This document shows, piece by piece, positions 24,875 to 36,100 of a stretch of 64,000 nucleotides of DNA. Below the pieces are notes generated by a model, which was given only the letters and a program-made list of their open reading frames with translations, ran no database searches and had not been told where the DNA came from. Each line of letters opens with the position of its first letter. Positions within the stretch are counted from its first letter, which is position 1. Origin of the DNA: JALEFZ01 sp964564415 (GTDB taxonomy: Bacteria; Bacteroidota; Bacteroidia; J057). Location of the stretch: assembly GCA_964564415.1 (NCBI GenBank), contig CAZMAV010000004.1, positions 265,041 to 329,040 of the forward strand. Reading direction: 5' to 3'. The position numbers were made by a program, and so were the translations under genes.

Positions 24875-26307
24875 TGTACTTCAAGCACTTCACATCCTGC
24901 TTAATCCACGTGGTGATTTTATTTTCTGGCCTATACAGCCAGGATGGATACCTTCTGGTGATCAGCCAGGCTGAAGAAGACGCTCATTTCCTTAAGGAGG
25001 CAGAGCCCTTATTAATGGAAATGGCCCAGAAACAAGGACTGACTTTCATGTCCCTAAACCCAAAAGTCGGTCTACCCAGCGAAATTTCCACTACCCCGGC
25101 CATCGTCATGCTGGGAGGCAAGGGTACTTCTATCTACACGGGGCGATACATGGACTTTCACAGGATAAAAAGCTTTTTGCGCTCCTCCCGTGTATTGGCA
25201 CAACCCGATCAGATCAACCTGAGAAAAGGGGTTTCCACCCTGCTTAGAGGACGAGCAAAAGTAGCTGCACAGATAAAGGTTACCTCCCTTGAAGGTGAAG
25301 CCTCCACAGTTGAAGTCGAAACCTTCTCCGAGACCGCTATCTCCAGTCTACAATCGGCTTTTCAACACCTCAAAATCAGGGATAGCCTGCTCATGCACAA
25401 GACTGACAGGACATTTTTTCTCGACCTTCATCCTTACCTGGGGCAAGACCAGAAGCTCTACCTCAGTTGCGCCGTCTATTCTCAATTTCACTGTACACGA
25501 CCCATTTTCGAAAATTATGAACAGCCTATCGTGATCCATTGGGAGGATAGAGAGGAAGGGATGGCATCAGCAGCCAGGCTGATGGAGGATCAAATCCTCA
25601 AAGCCATGGAGACATCAGATATAGGAGACGCTTTCAGTCCGGTTTCTGCGGAGACTGTATCGAAGATTTGGGAGCAACTCCTCCCTGATTGGAGAAAACA
25701 AAGGGATATAGGGACGCCTGCTTCTATTCCCTATGACCTCGACCTTCCCCGAAGATGGACTGGTCCTCGGTCGGTAGACAGCCTTTCTCCCCTCCTTCAA
25801 TTCAACTTTTTTCCACCATTAGATTGGTACAGCGGGGAGCTGGTCAAACTTAAGGGACAGATTGTCCTCGATCAGGATATGAACCTGATTCAGGGAAACT
25901 TTATCGCAGGGATGAGTAGCCTGACCATGGGCAATGCCGAGTTGGATGAAAAAGTATGGAAGAAATACCTCAAGGTAAAAAAATACCCTGAGGCCCTATT
26001 CATCATGGAAATGTCCGAACCTCACCTTCCTCTTGAATGGGGAAAGAGCCGGAACGTAAGGCTCAAAGGCAATATGACCCTCATGAAGGAAAGCCAACCC
26101 CTAGAAGTAGAGGCTATCCTGACCCCCTTTCTAGACGAAGAAGAACAGCCCTGTATCCTGGTATCCGCCCGCTTTTCCCTCAATATCACTGACGACTTTG
26201 GGATTGATGGACCTGAAAGTGGCCCTCCTAAGTCAAGAAAAAACATGGAATTTAACCTGAATTGCTTGATGAGTGCCGAGGACATTGTCCCAGACGCCGG
26301 TAAGTAA
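24874..26307 (+). CDS. Two-part exported protein: thioredoxin-like N-terminus and YceI-like C-terminus
   Basis: 477 residues from the ATG at 24874, preceded by an in-frame GTG. Signal peptide to about residue 24. Residues 25-110 have a thioredoxin-fold-like order (YLLVISQAEEDAHFLKEAEP, then TTPAIVMLGGKGTSIYTGRY) but no CxxC, so not a redox enzyme. The centre (120-300) is unassigned. Residues about 315-470 repeat the YceI plan: LVKLKGQIVLDQDMNLIQGN, KVKKYPEALFIMEMSEP, VRLKGNMTLMKESQPLEVEA and FSLNITDDFGI. It is translationally coupled to the stand-alone YceI gene and followed 33 bp later by the serine hydrolase. Confidence 0.65.
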   Translation: MYFKHFTSCLIHVVILFSGLYSQDGYLLVISQAEEDAHFLKEAEPLLMEMAQKQGLTFMSLNPKVGLPSEISTTPAIVMLGGKGTSIYTGRYMDFHRIKSFLRSSRVLAQPDQINLRKGVSTLLRGRAKVAAQIKVTSLEGEASTVEVETFSETAISSLQSAFQHLKIRDSLLMHKTDRTFFLDLHPYLGQDQKLYLSCAVYSQFHCTRPIFENYEQPIVIHWEDREEGMASAARLMEDQILKAMETSDIGDAFSPVSAETVSKIWEQLLPDWRKQRDIGTPASIPYDLDLPRRWTGPRSVDSLSPLLQFNFFPPLDWYSGELVKLKGQIVLDQDMNLIQGNFIAGMSSLTMGNAELDEKVWKKYLKVKKYPEALFIMEMSEPHLPLEWGKSRNVRLKGNMTLMKESQPLEVEAILTPFLDEEEQPCILVSARFSLNITDDFGIDGPESGPPKSRKNMEFNLNCLMSAEDIVPDAGK

Positions 26308-26340
26308 TCTCAGAATTTCCTTTATACTTTAAGCAATCTT

Positions 26341-27471
26341 ATGAAAAACAAGCCAGGCATCCTGATTGCCCTTTTGGTTTCAGGCGCTCTGTTGAGCGGC
26401 TGCCACCTAGCTCGTTTTCTGAAGTGGGGCTTCGCAGACTACGAGGACTATAAGAAGTTTCCCAAGGTAAAACTGGAAAAGTCCACCCATCCTCAGCCCT
26501 TCCTGGAAGACGAGGAGCAAAACAGAAAGATCAGTTTTCCGCAAAGTATAGAGGTGGGAAAGGACCGGTTTTCCTTCGAAGAAGGACTCAGGAAAAGCAG
26601 TACCTATGCTTTTTTGGTGATCAGAAATGACAGCATTCTTTATGAATATTACCAGGAACCCCTGGGCATTGCCATGCAGGGTCCTTCCTTTTCGGTCGCA
26701 AAATCCTTTGTGAGCACCCTGGTAGGAACAGCTCTATTAGAGGGAAAAATCGACAGCCTTCAAGCTCCAATTACAGCCTACCTTGAACTTCCGGATAAAA
26801 AGGAATACGAACGGATCAGCATCGAAGACTTATTGACTATGCAATCAGGCATACAGTTTTCGGAGTCCTATTACAATCCTTTCAGTGACATAAGCAAACT
26901 GTACTACGGCAAGAACATTAAAAAGAGCCTGGAGAGGATTCGGATCAATCGCCCACCTGGACGTGGCTTCAAATACCATAGTTTCAATACTCAGTTGCTG
27001 GCTTTCATACTGGAAGAAGCTACGGGAATGTCCATTGATCGCTATGCACAACTGAAGCTGTGGGAGCCTTTGGGGATGGAAAACCCTGCATTTTGGAGCT
27101 TGGACAGTGAGAAATATCAGACGGTGAAAGCCTATTGCTGCCTCAATGCCACAGCAAGAGACTTTGCCAAGCTCGGTCGACTCTACCTGAATAAAGGCAG
27201 GCAGAGTGGCAAGCAAATCATATCCGAAAATTGGGTAAAGGAGTGTTCGGACTTCGATCGGGGTGGCTGGTATATCTACTCCTACCAATTGTGGGAAGGT
27301 AGCAAGAACTACCAAGATATGACGGCCATAGGAGTACTGGACCAGTATCTCTACGTCAACTTCGATGAAAATATGATCATGGTCAGGCTGGGCAACAAAG
27401 GAAAGGGAGGTTGGCTCGATGTATTTGAAGCCCTGGTTGACCTGAATCAACAGCTTAAACCAAAGCCTTGA
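26341..27471 (+). CDS. Lipoprotein serine hydrolase, beta-lactamase class C / esterase family
   Basis: 376 residues, ATG start. Lipoprotein signal MKNKPGILIALLVSGALLSGC. The catalytic SxxK is in GPSFSVAKSFVS (near residue 122). The second motif is FKYHSFNTQLLAF, with Tyr in the YxN position, and the C-terminal strand is GVLDQYLYVNFDENMIMV. The class is broad: penicillin-binding-like esterases, peptidases and true beta-lactamases share it. The YHSFNT form and the missing KTG-type triad argue against a classical beta-lactamase. It probably sits in the outer membrane as the third gene of the YceI operon. No drug-resistance role can be claimed from sequence. Confidence 0.85.
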   Translation: MKNKPGILIALLVSGALLSGCHLARFLKWGFADYEDYKKFPKVKLEKSTHPQPFLEDEEQNRKISFPQSIEVGKDRFSFEEGLRKSSTYAFLVIRNDSILYEYYQEPLGIAMQGPSFSVAKSFVSTLVGTALLEGKIDSLQAPITAYLELPDKKEYERISIEDLLTMQSGIQFSESYYNPFSDISKLYYGKNIKKSLERIRINRPPGRGFKYHSFNTQLLAFILEEATGMSIDRYAQLKLWEPLGMENPAFWSLDSEKYQTVKAYCCLNATARDFAKLGRLYLNKGRQSGKQIISENWVKECSDFDRGGWYIYSYQLWEGSKNYQDMTAIGVLDQYLYVNFDENMIMVRLGNKGKGGWLDVFEALVDLNQQLKPKP

Positions 27472-27670
27472 GTATTCGACCTCACTCAAAGCAAGTGTTC
27501 TCTTCTCCCCGGACCTGAAATTTTCGACCAATTGCCCTACAGATCGACGAAGGGTCAAATATTCCGCCCAACGACCGACTTTCTTCCGGCGGATTATACG
27601 GCAGTCTGTCGAGCTGTCCTCCCACAAGGAGAAAGGTTTATCGACCTTTAATCTATTCAATCACAGAACA

Positions 27671-30085
27671 ATGAAAAGACTCATAACCACCCTTTCGGCC
27701 TTACTATGCCTGATAACCTGGATGCAGGGCCAAAACTATTCCATAAGAGGAATTCTTGAGCTTCCTTCGGGCGAATCTGTCGGATTTGCCAGTGTCATGC
27801 TCAAAAACAGCAGCGACTCAAGCCTCATAAAGGCTGCATACAGCGACAAAGAAGGTGTCTTTATCTTCAAACCTGTAGAAAAGGGCAGCTACTTCCTTGA
27901 AATTTCTCGAATAGGTATACTCCCCTATACCTCCTCAGACCTCAACTACCAGGGCGAGGGCATTGATCTGGGAGTTATTGCCATGACTCAGCAGGATGCT
28001 TCGATGGATGAAGTAGAAATTTCTGCCATCAGGCCCATTATTGAGGTAAAACCCGACCGGACTATATTCAATGTACAAAATTCACTGACTGCCATCGGAA
28101 CCTCCGGCTTTGAACTGCTGAGAAAGGCTCCCGGGGTCCTTGTCGACAATAACAACAACATCATTGTAGAAGGAAAATCCGGAGTCCAGATCTACATTGA
28201 CGATAAACCTACCCAAATGAGCGGTGAAGACCTGGTCTCCTACCTGAAGACCATTCAGGCCTCCGACATAGAAGCTATCGAAATCATTACCCAGCCCTCT
28301 TCCAAGTATGATGCAGCAGGCTCAGGAGGAATTATCAATATTCGCCTCAAACGAGACAAGCGCATGGGTTTTAATGGATCTATCAACAGTGGTGTCTCCT
28401 ATGGCAGGTATTTTAGACACAACCACTCGATCTCTCTCAATCACAGGGGAAAACGGGCGGCTTCTTTCTTAAATTATTCTAACAACTTCGGGAGGACCTG
28501 GTATTTTATTCACCAATATCGAAAGCAAAATGAAATCAATTTTGATTCCGAAACCGAAAACTGGTCCGGAGGCCCCTCTCACAACCTTAGGGCAGGGACT
28601 GATATTTTTCTCGGCGAGCGAAGTACCCTGGGTGTAGTGGTCAATGCCAGCATCATCGAAAGCGAATCCGAAGGATTGACCCGTACCCCGATCACGCCCT
28701 TTGATGCGGAAACACCTCTGCAGGTATTGATTGCAGAAAATACCTCTGCTTCCTCCTCCCAAAATTATTTCGCCAACCTCAATTACCGCTACAGGGATAC
28801 CCTGAGCAAGTCCTGGAGCATTGACTTAGACTACGGCCAGTTCACAAAGGACCATGCCAGCTTTCAGCCCAACTCCTACTATAGTGGAGATGAAGACAGC
28901 TTGCTTTTCGAACAAAACTACCAAATGTATACCCCCAGACAGATTGACGTCTGGTCAGCCAAGACCGACTACGAGCAGAAGTTCGGAAATGGAAACCTTG
29001 CCCTCGGAGCCAAGTTTTCTTTGGTCTCCACCGACAATACCTTTGAGTTTTTTAATATTCATAATGGAGAGGAGATCCTCGACGAAAACAGGAGCAACAA
29101 CTTCGTCTATGGCGAACAAATCAATGCTGGCTATGTCAACCTTAGCCAGACCTGGAACAAATTTAGTGCCCAGGCAGGGCTGAGGGTAGAACAGACCATT
29201 TCAGAGGGTATCCTTACCAGTGCCCAGCAAAATGACCTGGATCAGGTAAAGAGAAATTATACCAATTTCTTTCCGAGTGCTGGGATGAGCTACGACATGA
29301 ACCGCAAGAACTCCTTTGGATTCTCTTATAGCCGAAGGATTAGAAGACCAAATTACCGTACCCTCAATCCTTTTGAAGCACAGTTGGACGAACTTTCCTT
29401 TTCCAGGGGCAATCCCTTTCTACAGCCTCAGTACACCCACAACCTCAAAGTGTCTCACACCTACAGGTCGTATATGGTTACCTCTCTCAGTTACAGCTAC
29501 GTAAATGACTTCTTCGCCTATATCTCCGATGTGCTGGACGAGCAGCGAAGCTTCATGATGACCCAAAACATCGCCGATAAGGAAGTGGTGAACTTTGGAC
29601 TTTCTCTTCCCCTACCTGTTGCTTCCTGGTATCTCTTCGATATCAACCTTAATGCCTACAGGGTTTGGTACAGATCGGACAATCCCAAGTTCCAACCCTT
29701 GGAACAGACCACCATGACGGCTTACGTCCAGAATACCTTTTCATTGCCCAAGGGCTTCAAATTTGAAATATCCGGTTGGTTTTCCTCCCCAAATATCTGG
29801 GGCGGAACCTACCAAACCAGGTCTCTGGGATCGGTAGATTTGGGCCTTCAAAAAAAGTTTCTTAACGACAAACTCTCGGCTCGACTGGCTTTTACTGATA
29901 TCTTTTTCTCTTCACCTTGGAGAGGTTTCACAGAATTTGGCGACCTTCGAATCGACGGTACCGGAGGCTGGGAAAGTAGGCAGGTGAAATTCTCCCTCAT
30001 CTATAATTTTGGAAACAAAGACATCAAATCCGCCAAGAAGAGAAATTCAGCGGTTGAGGACGAAGCCGGTAGAATAGGTGATTAA
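27671..30085 (+). CDS. TonB-dependent-receptor-like outer membrane protein (OMP_b-brl_3 type)
   Basis: 804 residues, ATG start. Signal peptide to about residue 20 (ITWMQGQ), then a carboxypeptidase-regulatory-like beta-sandwich (residues 22-105) starting YSIRGILELPSGESVGFASV. A plug domain follows (LRKAPGVLVDNNNNIIVEG, then IEIITQPSSKYDAAGSGGII), and the rest is a 22-strand-type barrel with many aromatic strands ending KFSLIYNF. It has no obvious SusD partner, so it is not a Sus-type glycan importer; the OMP_b-brl_3 class has varied, mostly unknown substrates. A strong bidirectional terminator follows. Confidence 0.9.
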   Translation: MKRLITTLSALLCLITWMQGQNYSIRGILELPSGESVGFASVMLKNSSDSSLIKAAYSDKEGVFIFKPVEKGSYFLEISRIGILPYTSSDLNYQGEGIDLGVIAMTQQDASMDEVEISAIRPIIEVKPDRTIFNVQNSLTAIGTSGFELLRKAPGVLVDNNNNIIVEGKSGVQIYIDDKPTQMSGEDLVSYLKTIQASDIEAIEIITQPSSKYDAAGSGGIINIRLKRDKRMGFNGSINSGVSYGRYFRHNHSISLNHRGKRAASFLNYSNNFGRTWYFIHQYRKQNEINFDSETENWSGGPSHNLRAGTDIFLGERSTLGVVVNASIIESESEGLTRTPITPFDAETPLQVLIAENTSASSSQNYFANLNYRYRDTLSKSWSIDLDYGQFTKDHASFQPNSYYSGDEDSLLFEQNYQMYTPRQIDVWSAKTDYEQKFGNGNLALGAKFSLVSTDNTFEFFNIHNGEEILDENRSNNFVYGEQINAGYVNLSQTWNKFSAQAGLRVEQTISEGILTSAQQNDLDQVKRNYTNFFPSAGMSYDMNRKNSFGFSYSRRIRRPNYRTLNPFEAQLDELSFSRGNPFLQPQYTHNLKVSHTYRSYMVTSLSYSYVNDFFAYISDVLDEQRSFMMTQNIADKEVVNFGLSLPLPVASWYLFDINLNAYRVWYRSDNPKFQPLEQTTMTAYVQNTFSLPKGFKFEISGWFSSPNIWGGTYQTRSLGSVDLGLQKKFLNDKLSARLAFTDIFFSSPWRGFTEFGDLRIDGTGGWESRQVKFSLIYNFGNKDIKSAKKRNSAVEDEAGRIGD

Positions 30086-30113
30086 ATGCATTCATCGGTA
30101 AAAATGGTGTAAT

Positions 30114-30152
30114 AAAAAAAGAGGCCCTCTCGATTCTGAAAGGGCCTCTTTT
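30114..30152. terminator. Bidirectional rho-independent terminator
   Basis: GAGGCCCT (30121-30128) pairs with AGGGCCTC (30141-30148), flanked by an A tract on the left and a T tract on the right. It serves both the receptor gene and the giant PKD gene, which converge here. Confidence 0.92.
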
Positions 30153-30166
30153 TATGCTATTAAAAT

Positions 30167-33100
30167 TTACCTCAACAGGGTAATGGAGCCTCGGAAAAGG
30201 AAGGGCAGACCATTCTTACCGGTTCCCTTCGCGATGTAGACGTAGGTACCCTCGGAGACCTGGGCTCCCTGATAGGTTCCATCCCAGAAATCATCCAAGC
30301 TTTTGCCTTCATAGATCAAAAGTCCCCAGCGGCTAAAGACCTTCCATTCGATCTGATCCACAAGAAAGCCTTTGAGCCTGAATTCATCATTGACTCCGTC
30401 TCCATTTGGCGTAAAGGCCGAAGCGGCATAGACGGACGTCTCGAAATCCAGGCATACCTCATTGGAAAGAGATTCCAATCGGTTGCCTCCTCTCTCCAGG
30501 GCTACGACTCGGTAGCAATACCGGGATTGTTCTAAAGGTCCACTCTGATCCAGGTAGGATTGCTGAGTCCCCTGGACAAAATCCAAAACTTCCCATTGAT
30601 TGGCGGCCTCATTGAAGCGTTCGATTCGGTAGCGGTCAACCCCAAATCTCCAAGACTCATATGCTGTCCAATCGAGCTTGATCTCGCTGCCTTCACGACC
30701 GGCCTCTAACAAGATGGTTTTGCCGACATCGCTTACCGAGGTGGTGTTTCCACAGCTGTCCTGAGCAGAAACCCGATAGGCATAGGAGGATCGATTGACA
30801 TCTGTATTGAGGTCCTGAAACTTCTCCTCTCCCTCGGGCAGGGTGGCATAGGTGGTAAAACTTCCTCCGTTTTCGGATTTTTCCACATATATCACCGATA
30901 CATTGGGGATGTCGAAGGGCTCCCATTCGACCAGGGTATAGCGATTGTCTTCTACCGTAGCCCTTAGCATGGCGGTGGCCTCCGCTTGCTGTGCATTTTC
31001 ACCCAAGACCTGGGTCGTATCAGACCAGGACCGCTCCTGCGGAGTTGTACCAATGGCCAATACCCGGTAGGACACATCATTGAAGCAGTCGTCAAGTTCC
31101 TCTTCGAAACTGGTCTGGCTTCCGTCTACCACCCCTATAAAGCTGGCATTGGCCACGTCATAGTCCCTTACGCGGAAGATTTCATACTGAGACACCTCAT
31201 CCCAGCCCCGGTAGGGATTCCATCTAAGTAAAATCCTGCCCGGAAGGACATCAGCCCTTGCCTCTACTGTACAGTGGGCTTCAGTGCCAGCCAGCAGAGA
31301 CTCCCTTCCACAGAGATTGGTTACCGTTACCTTATAGCAGTGGCTCCTGCTCTCGGTGGATACTCCCCGGTCGATGAAGACAGTATCATTGATGTAGGAA
31401 GTCTGGTAGACCGCTATGTAGCCAGTTCCTGGTTCTTCCCGGTACACTGTGTATTCGGCAAACTCCTCTTCTAGCCCCTGGCGTTCAAAGGTTACCTCCA
31501 CCTGATTTCCATTTAGGACAGAGGCTTTTCTTACTCCAATGGGTACTGGAATAATATCTCCAAATACCTCTATCAGCTGGTCTTTGGCTACTTCCACCTG
31601 ACAACCCACAGAGTCGGTCACCCTCAGCCTTACATCGTAAATTCCCGCTGCATCGTAGGGATGGCTAGCCGTGGGTACCAGAGTAGTGGCTTTGTTGCCG
31701 TCGCCATAGTCCCAGTCCCACTTGGCAATGCCCGATTGTGAGTTGGCTGTAGCCGTAAAGTTGGCTACTACTGGCGGACAATCGGACTGATATTCTGCGA
31801 CAAAATCTGCCTCCGGATGGTCGAGGTTGATCAGATTGACCTTCGTCATGCTGCCTCTACATCCAAAGGGATCCACAACTTCCAGGCTTACAGTATATAC
31901 CCCATCCTGGTCATAAGTATGAGCAGGATTTTGCTCCGTCGAAGTTGTTCCATCCCCAAAGTTCCAGTTCCAGGATTCGATCAGATGCTGGGTTTCATCG
32001 CTAAAGCTGATCACCTGGGGCGCACAGCCAATGGTATCGCTAGGCGAGAAATCAACCTGGGGAGCATTGCGCAGGAAGATAGCCCTGGATGTCGTATCTC
32101 TACAGCCGTTGTTGTCTTCCACTACCAGGCTCACAATCTTTCTTCCATCCTCATCCATGAAGAGGGAAAAATTTTGGGATCGGCCTGCCAGGCTGTCGTC
32201 CACATACCATTCAAAGTCCGCAATGCCTACGGCTGAGCTACTGAAATCGGTGAAGGTAGCCGTGAAGGGACCACAATTACTCGTATCGCTGGGCAAGAAG
32301 CTCGCGACAGGTCCGCCAGAAATTTGGATCAGGTCATCAAAGGAGATGGAATCCTGACAGCCATGGATATTGGTAATGAACAGACTTACATCATAATTAC
32401 CGGGCTGAGCATAGAGGTGTGAAGGATTCTGCTGTACCGAGATATTTCCATCACCAAAGTCCCATCTCCAGGCCACCAGGGTGGTATCGCCGATGGAAAG
32501 ATCAGAAAACTGTACCAGGGTCCCTGGACATCCTCCCCTAAGGTCTGCCTCAAAGTCTGCCAGGGGATGGTCATAGCGGATGTAGGCAGGTTTTTCCAGC
32601 CTATCTGAACATCCGACCTCATTTTCCACTTTCAAGCTTAGGGTGTAGACCCCGTCGTTTTGATAGGTATGGGCCGGTTGAGAGATGAGTGCACTGTCTC
32701 CATCTCCAAAGGTCCAGCTCCATCTGACAATATTATAGGTATCATCCGTAGAGAGGTCCAGGAAGTTGGCGACCTGTGGGGCACAGCCAAAGGTATCGGG
32801 AGAAATGAAATTGGCAAGGGGAGAGGCTACGGCTTCTACCTCCTTCAAAAGGCTGTCCCTACAACCGTAGTCATCTTCGATCACCATGCGGATCGACTGT
32901 ATCCCCGCATCAGAATATGCGTAGGAAGGCTCTTGGATCATGGACGTATCTCCATTTCCGAAATCCCATTCCCAGATACTTATGGCAGCTTCTCCGGCTT
33001 GACTCTGGTCATTCATGCTAATGCCAAAGGGCACACAACCGAGGCTATCAGAAACCCTGAAATCTGCAGTAGGAGGGGTAAATATCCTCACCGCATTGGG

Positions 33101-36100
33101 GATAATCCTGGTTTTACTACAGCCCTTCACATTGGTGATGGTTAAGGAAACGGTGTAGGTCCCGGGGCTGGAATAGACGTGGCGAGGAGCCCTTACCACA
33201 GAAGTATTTCCATCACCAAAATCCCAGAGCCAGCCAACCAGGGTGGTATCGGCCCTTGACTCATCGGTAAATGAAACCTCCATTCCGGGACAGCCCTCCT
33301 GAACATCCATGCTAAAATCTGCCTGAGGATTGGTCAGCCTGATGTACTGAGGACGGAGAAGGGTATCTCTACATCCTTCTACGTCTTCAACAAGCAATTC
33401 AACGTCATAATTTCCATCTGTCTGGTAGGTATGGCTGGGAAACTGAAGGTCAGACGTCTTTCCATCCCCAAAATTCCACCTCCAATCGACGATACTCTGA
33501 GGACCGGTACTCAAATCTGTAAAATCAGTAGTTGCAGGAGCACAGCCCAGGGTATCCACCGACATGAAAGCCGCTCTAGGTCCGTTAAGCACTTCGATTT
33601 CTCTGTTAAAGGTATGCTCACAGCCGTTGTTATCTGTAACGGATAGTTCTACTTCGTAAATCCCGGGGGCGACAAAGGTATGCACCGGATTATTGGCCAT
33701 AGAAGAGGCTCCATCCCCAAAATCCCAGTTCCAGGCCACGATGGGAGAGGAATTACCGATGGAATTGTCTACGAAACTCACCTCCATCGGTCCACATCCC
33801 CTAAGGGCGGACGGAGTAAAGATGGCCTGTGGACCATCGAGTATTTCTACCTCCTGGCTTCGGGTAAAGGTGTGGGAGCAACCCAAGATATTGGTCACCG
33901 TGAGGCTGACGTCGTAGGTCCCTCCTTGGGTATAGAAATGGACCGGATTCCGATCAGTCGAGGTGTTGCCATCTCCAAAGTTCCATAACCATCCCGTCAG
34001 GGTGGTATCGGGAATGGATTGATCGATGAAACTGATGTTGGTGCCAGGACACTCCTGGGTAGAGGCCACCCTAAAATCCGCTATCGGATGTGAAAGTCGA
34101 ATATAATTGTTCTTGACCAGGGAGTCCCTACAGCCATACTCGTCTTCTACAACCAAGCTTACATCGTAGATGCCATCGCTGCTGTAGGTATGGGTGGGAA
34201 ATTGTCCATTGCCCCCGTTTCCATCTCCAAAACTCCAGGTCCAATCCATCAATTGTCCATCCCCCCGATTGCTCTGGTCCTGGAAGGTAACAGCAAAAGG
34301 AGAACATCCCAGGCTATCCGAAGCGAGAAAATATACCCTGGGAGGCTCATAGACCTGAATCTGCTCGCTGGCTGTATCCCTACAACCATTTCCATCTGTC
34401 ACGATCAATCGAATGTCATAATTGCCGGGATTAGCATAACTGCGAGAAGGATTGGTAAAAACAGAACTTACACCATCGTCCAGGTCCCACTCCCAGTTGA
34501 GAATGGGGGAGGAACCATTAGAGGAAGTATTGGCGAAGCTGGCATTCAGAGGAGGACAAGAAGCGAACTCCGATGGATTGAAGGAGGCCACAGGAGGTGA
34601 ATATACCTCTATGGTGTCTACCTTGGTCAGGGTTGTCACACATCCACTTGCATCGCTGATGGTCAAACTTACAGTATAGCCTCCCGGTGTATCGTAGGTA
34701 TTTTGTGGATTTTTCTGGGTAGAAGTATTACCATCTCCAAAATCCCAGTTCCAGGCGACCACATCAGAAACAGTCTGTGAAAAGTCGGTGAAGCTTACTT
34801 CGGTTCCAGGACAAATATTGGCTGGACTAAGGCTGAAAATAACCTCCGGTGGCCCCAGCCTGATGTAATCAGGCCTGGATAGTGTCTGTACACAGCCAAA
34901 TTCATCCTCTATGGTGAGGCTCACATCATAGTTCCCATTGGCAGCATAGGTGTGGATGGGGAATTGAGCATTCGAAGTATTACCATCTCCAAAATCCCAG
35001 AACCAAGATACGATAGCTCCTGAGGCTATGCTTTGGTCGAAAAAGTTGATGGTTTTGGGAGCACAACCAAGGGTGTCGCTCACACTGAAATCCACCCTCG
35101 GCAAAGCCCTAGCCCTTACCTCGGCTTGGGTCGTATCTCTACATCCCGCATCGTCCGCTACAATCAGGCTCACGTCGTAAGTTCCCGGGCTGCCAAAGGT
35201 CATCACGGGATTGACCTGGGTAGAGGTCAGCCCATTGCCAAAGTCCCACTCATAACTGTCGATGGGGGCATCCCCTGCCTGGGCAGTGCTGGCAAAGTTA
35301 ATGCTCAGCGGGGTACAGTTAGCCGTATCCCCAGGCGTAAAGGAAGCAGTGGGCCCTTCATTTACCTGAATCAAGGAAGGCTTTAGCAGCGTATCCCTAC
35401 AGCCCATGACATTGCCTACAATCAGACGTACAGAATAATTTCCTGAATTCGGATAAATATGAACAGGGTTTTCCTGATTGGAAGTACTCCCATCGCCGAA
35501 GTTCCAGTTCCAACTCGTTAGGGTAGTATCCTCAATGCTTTGATCTTCAAAACTTGCCCTCACCGGAGGACAGAATCCATCCGTAAGGTGGCTGAAAGCT
35601 GCCTGAGGATGAGAGAGGCGAATGAATTGAGTTTTTGTAAGGCTGTCGGTACAACCATTGGCATCAACCACCACCAACTTTACATCATAGGTCCCATCGC
35701 TGGTGTAAACATGGCTTGGATTTTCTTGGTTAGAAGTATTTCCATCGCCAAAATCCCAGTTCCAGGACTGAATTGAAGCCGCTGCAAATACCTGAGCCTG
35801 AAAATTAATGCTCTGGGGAGCACAGCCCCTACGACCATCGGCAGTAAAGTCAACCTGAGGTACTTCATTCACCCTGATTAATATACTCGTGTCGTGCGCA
35901 CAACCATTCGCATCTACTACTGCAAGGCTCACCCTATAATCACCAGCTTGAGTGTAGGTAAGGCTAGGATTAGACTGGCTACTGCTCCTCCCATCTCCAA
36001 AGTCCCAAGTCTGTCCAATTAGAGGGCCTCCACCCAGGATGGACAGATTCTCCAAATCCAGGGTTAGAGGGGCACAAGCTTCTGTGATGCTGGTGCCTAT

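Noticed and set aside
26341..27471. Possible beta-lactamase resistance gene
   Set aside because: It has only the SxxK fold signature shared by many esterases and peptidases, an atypical second motif and no KTG-type triad.
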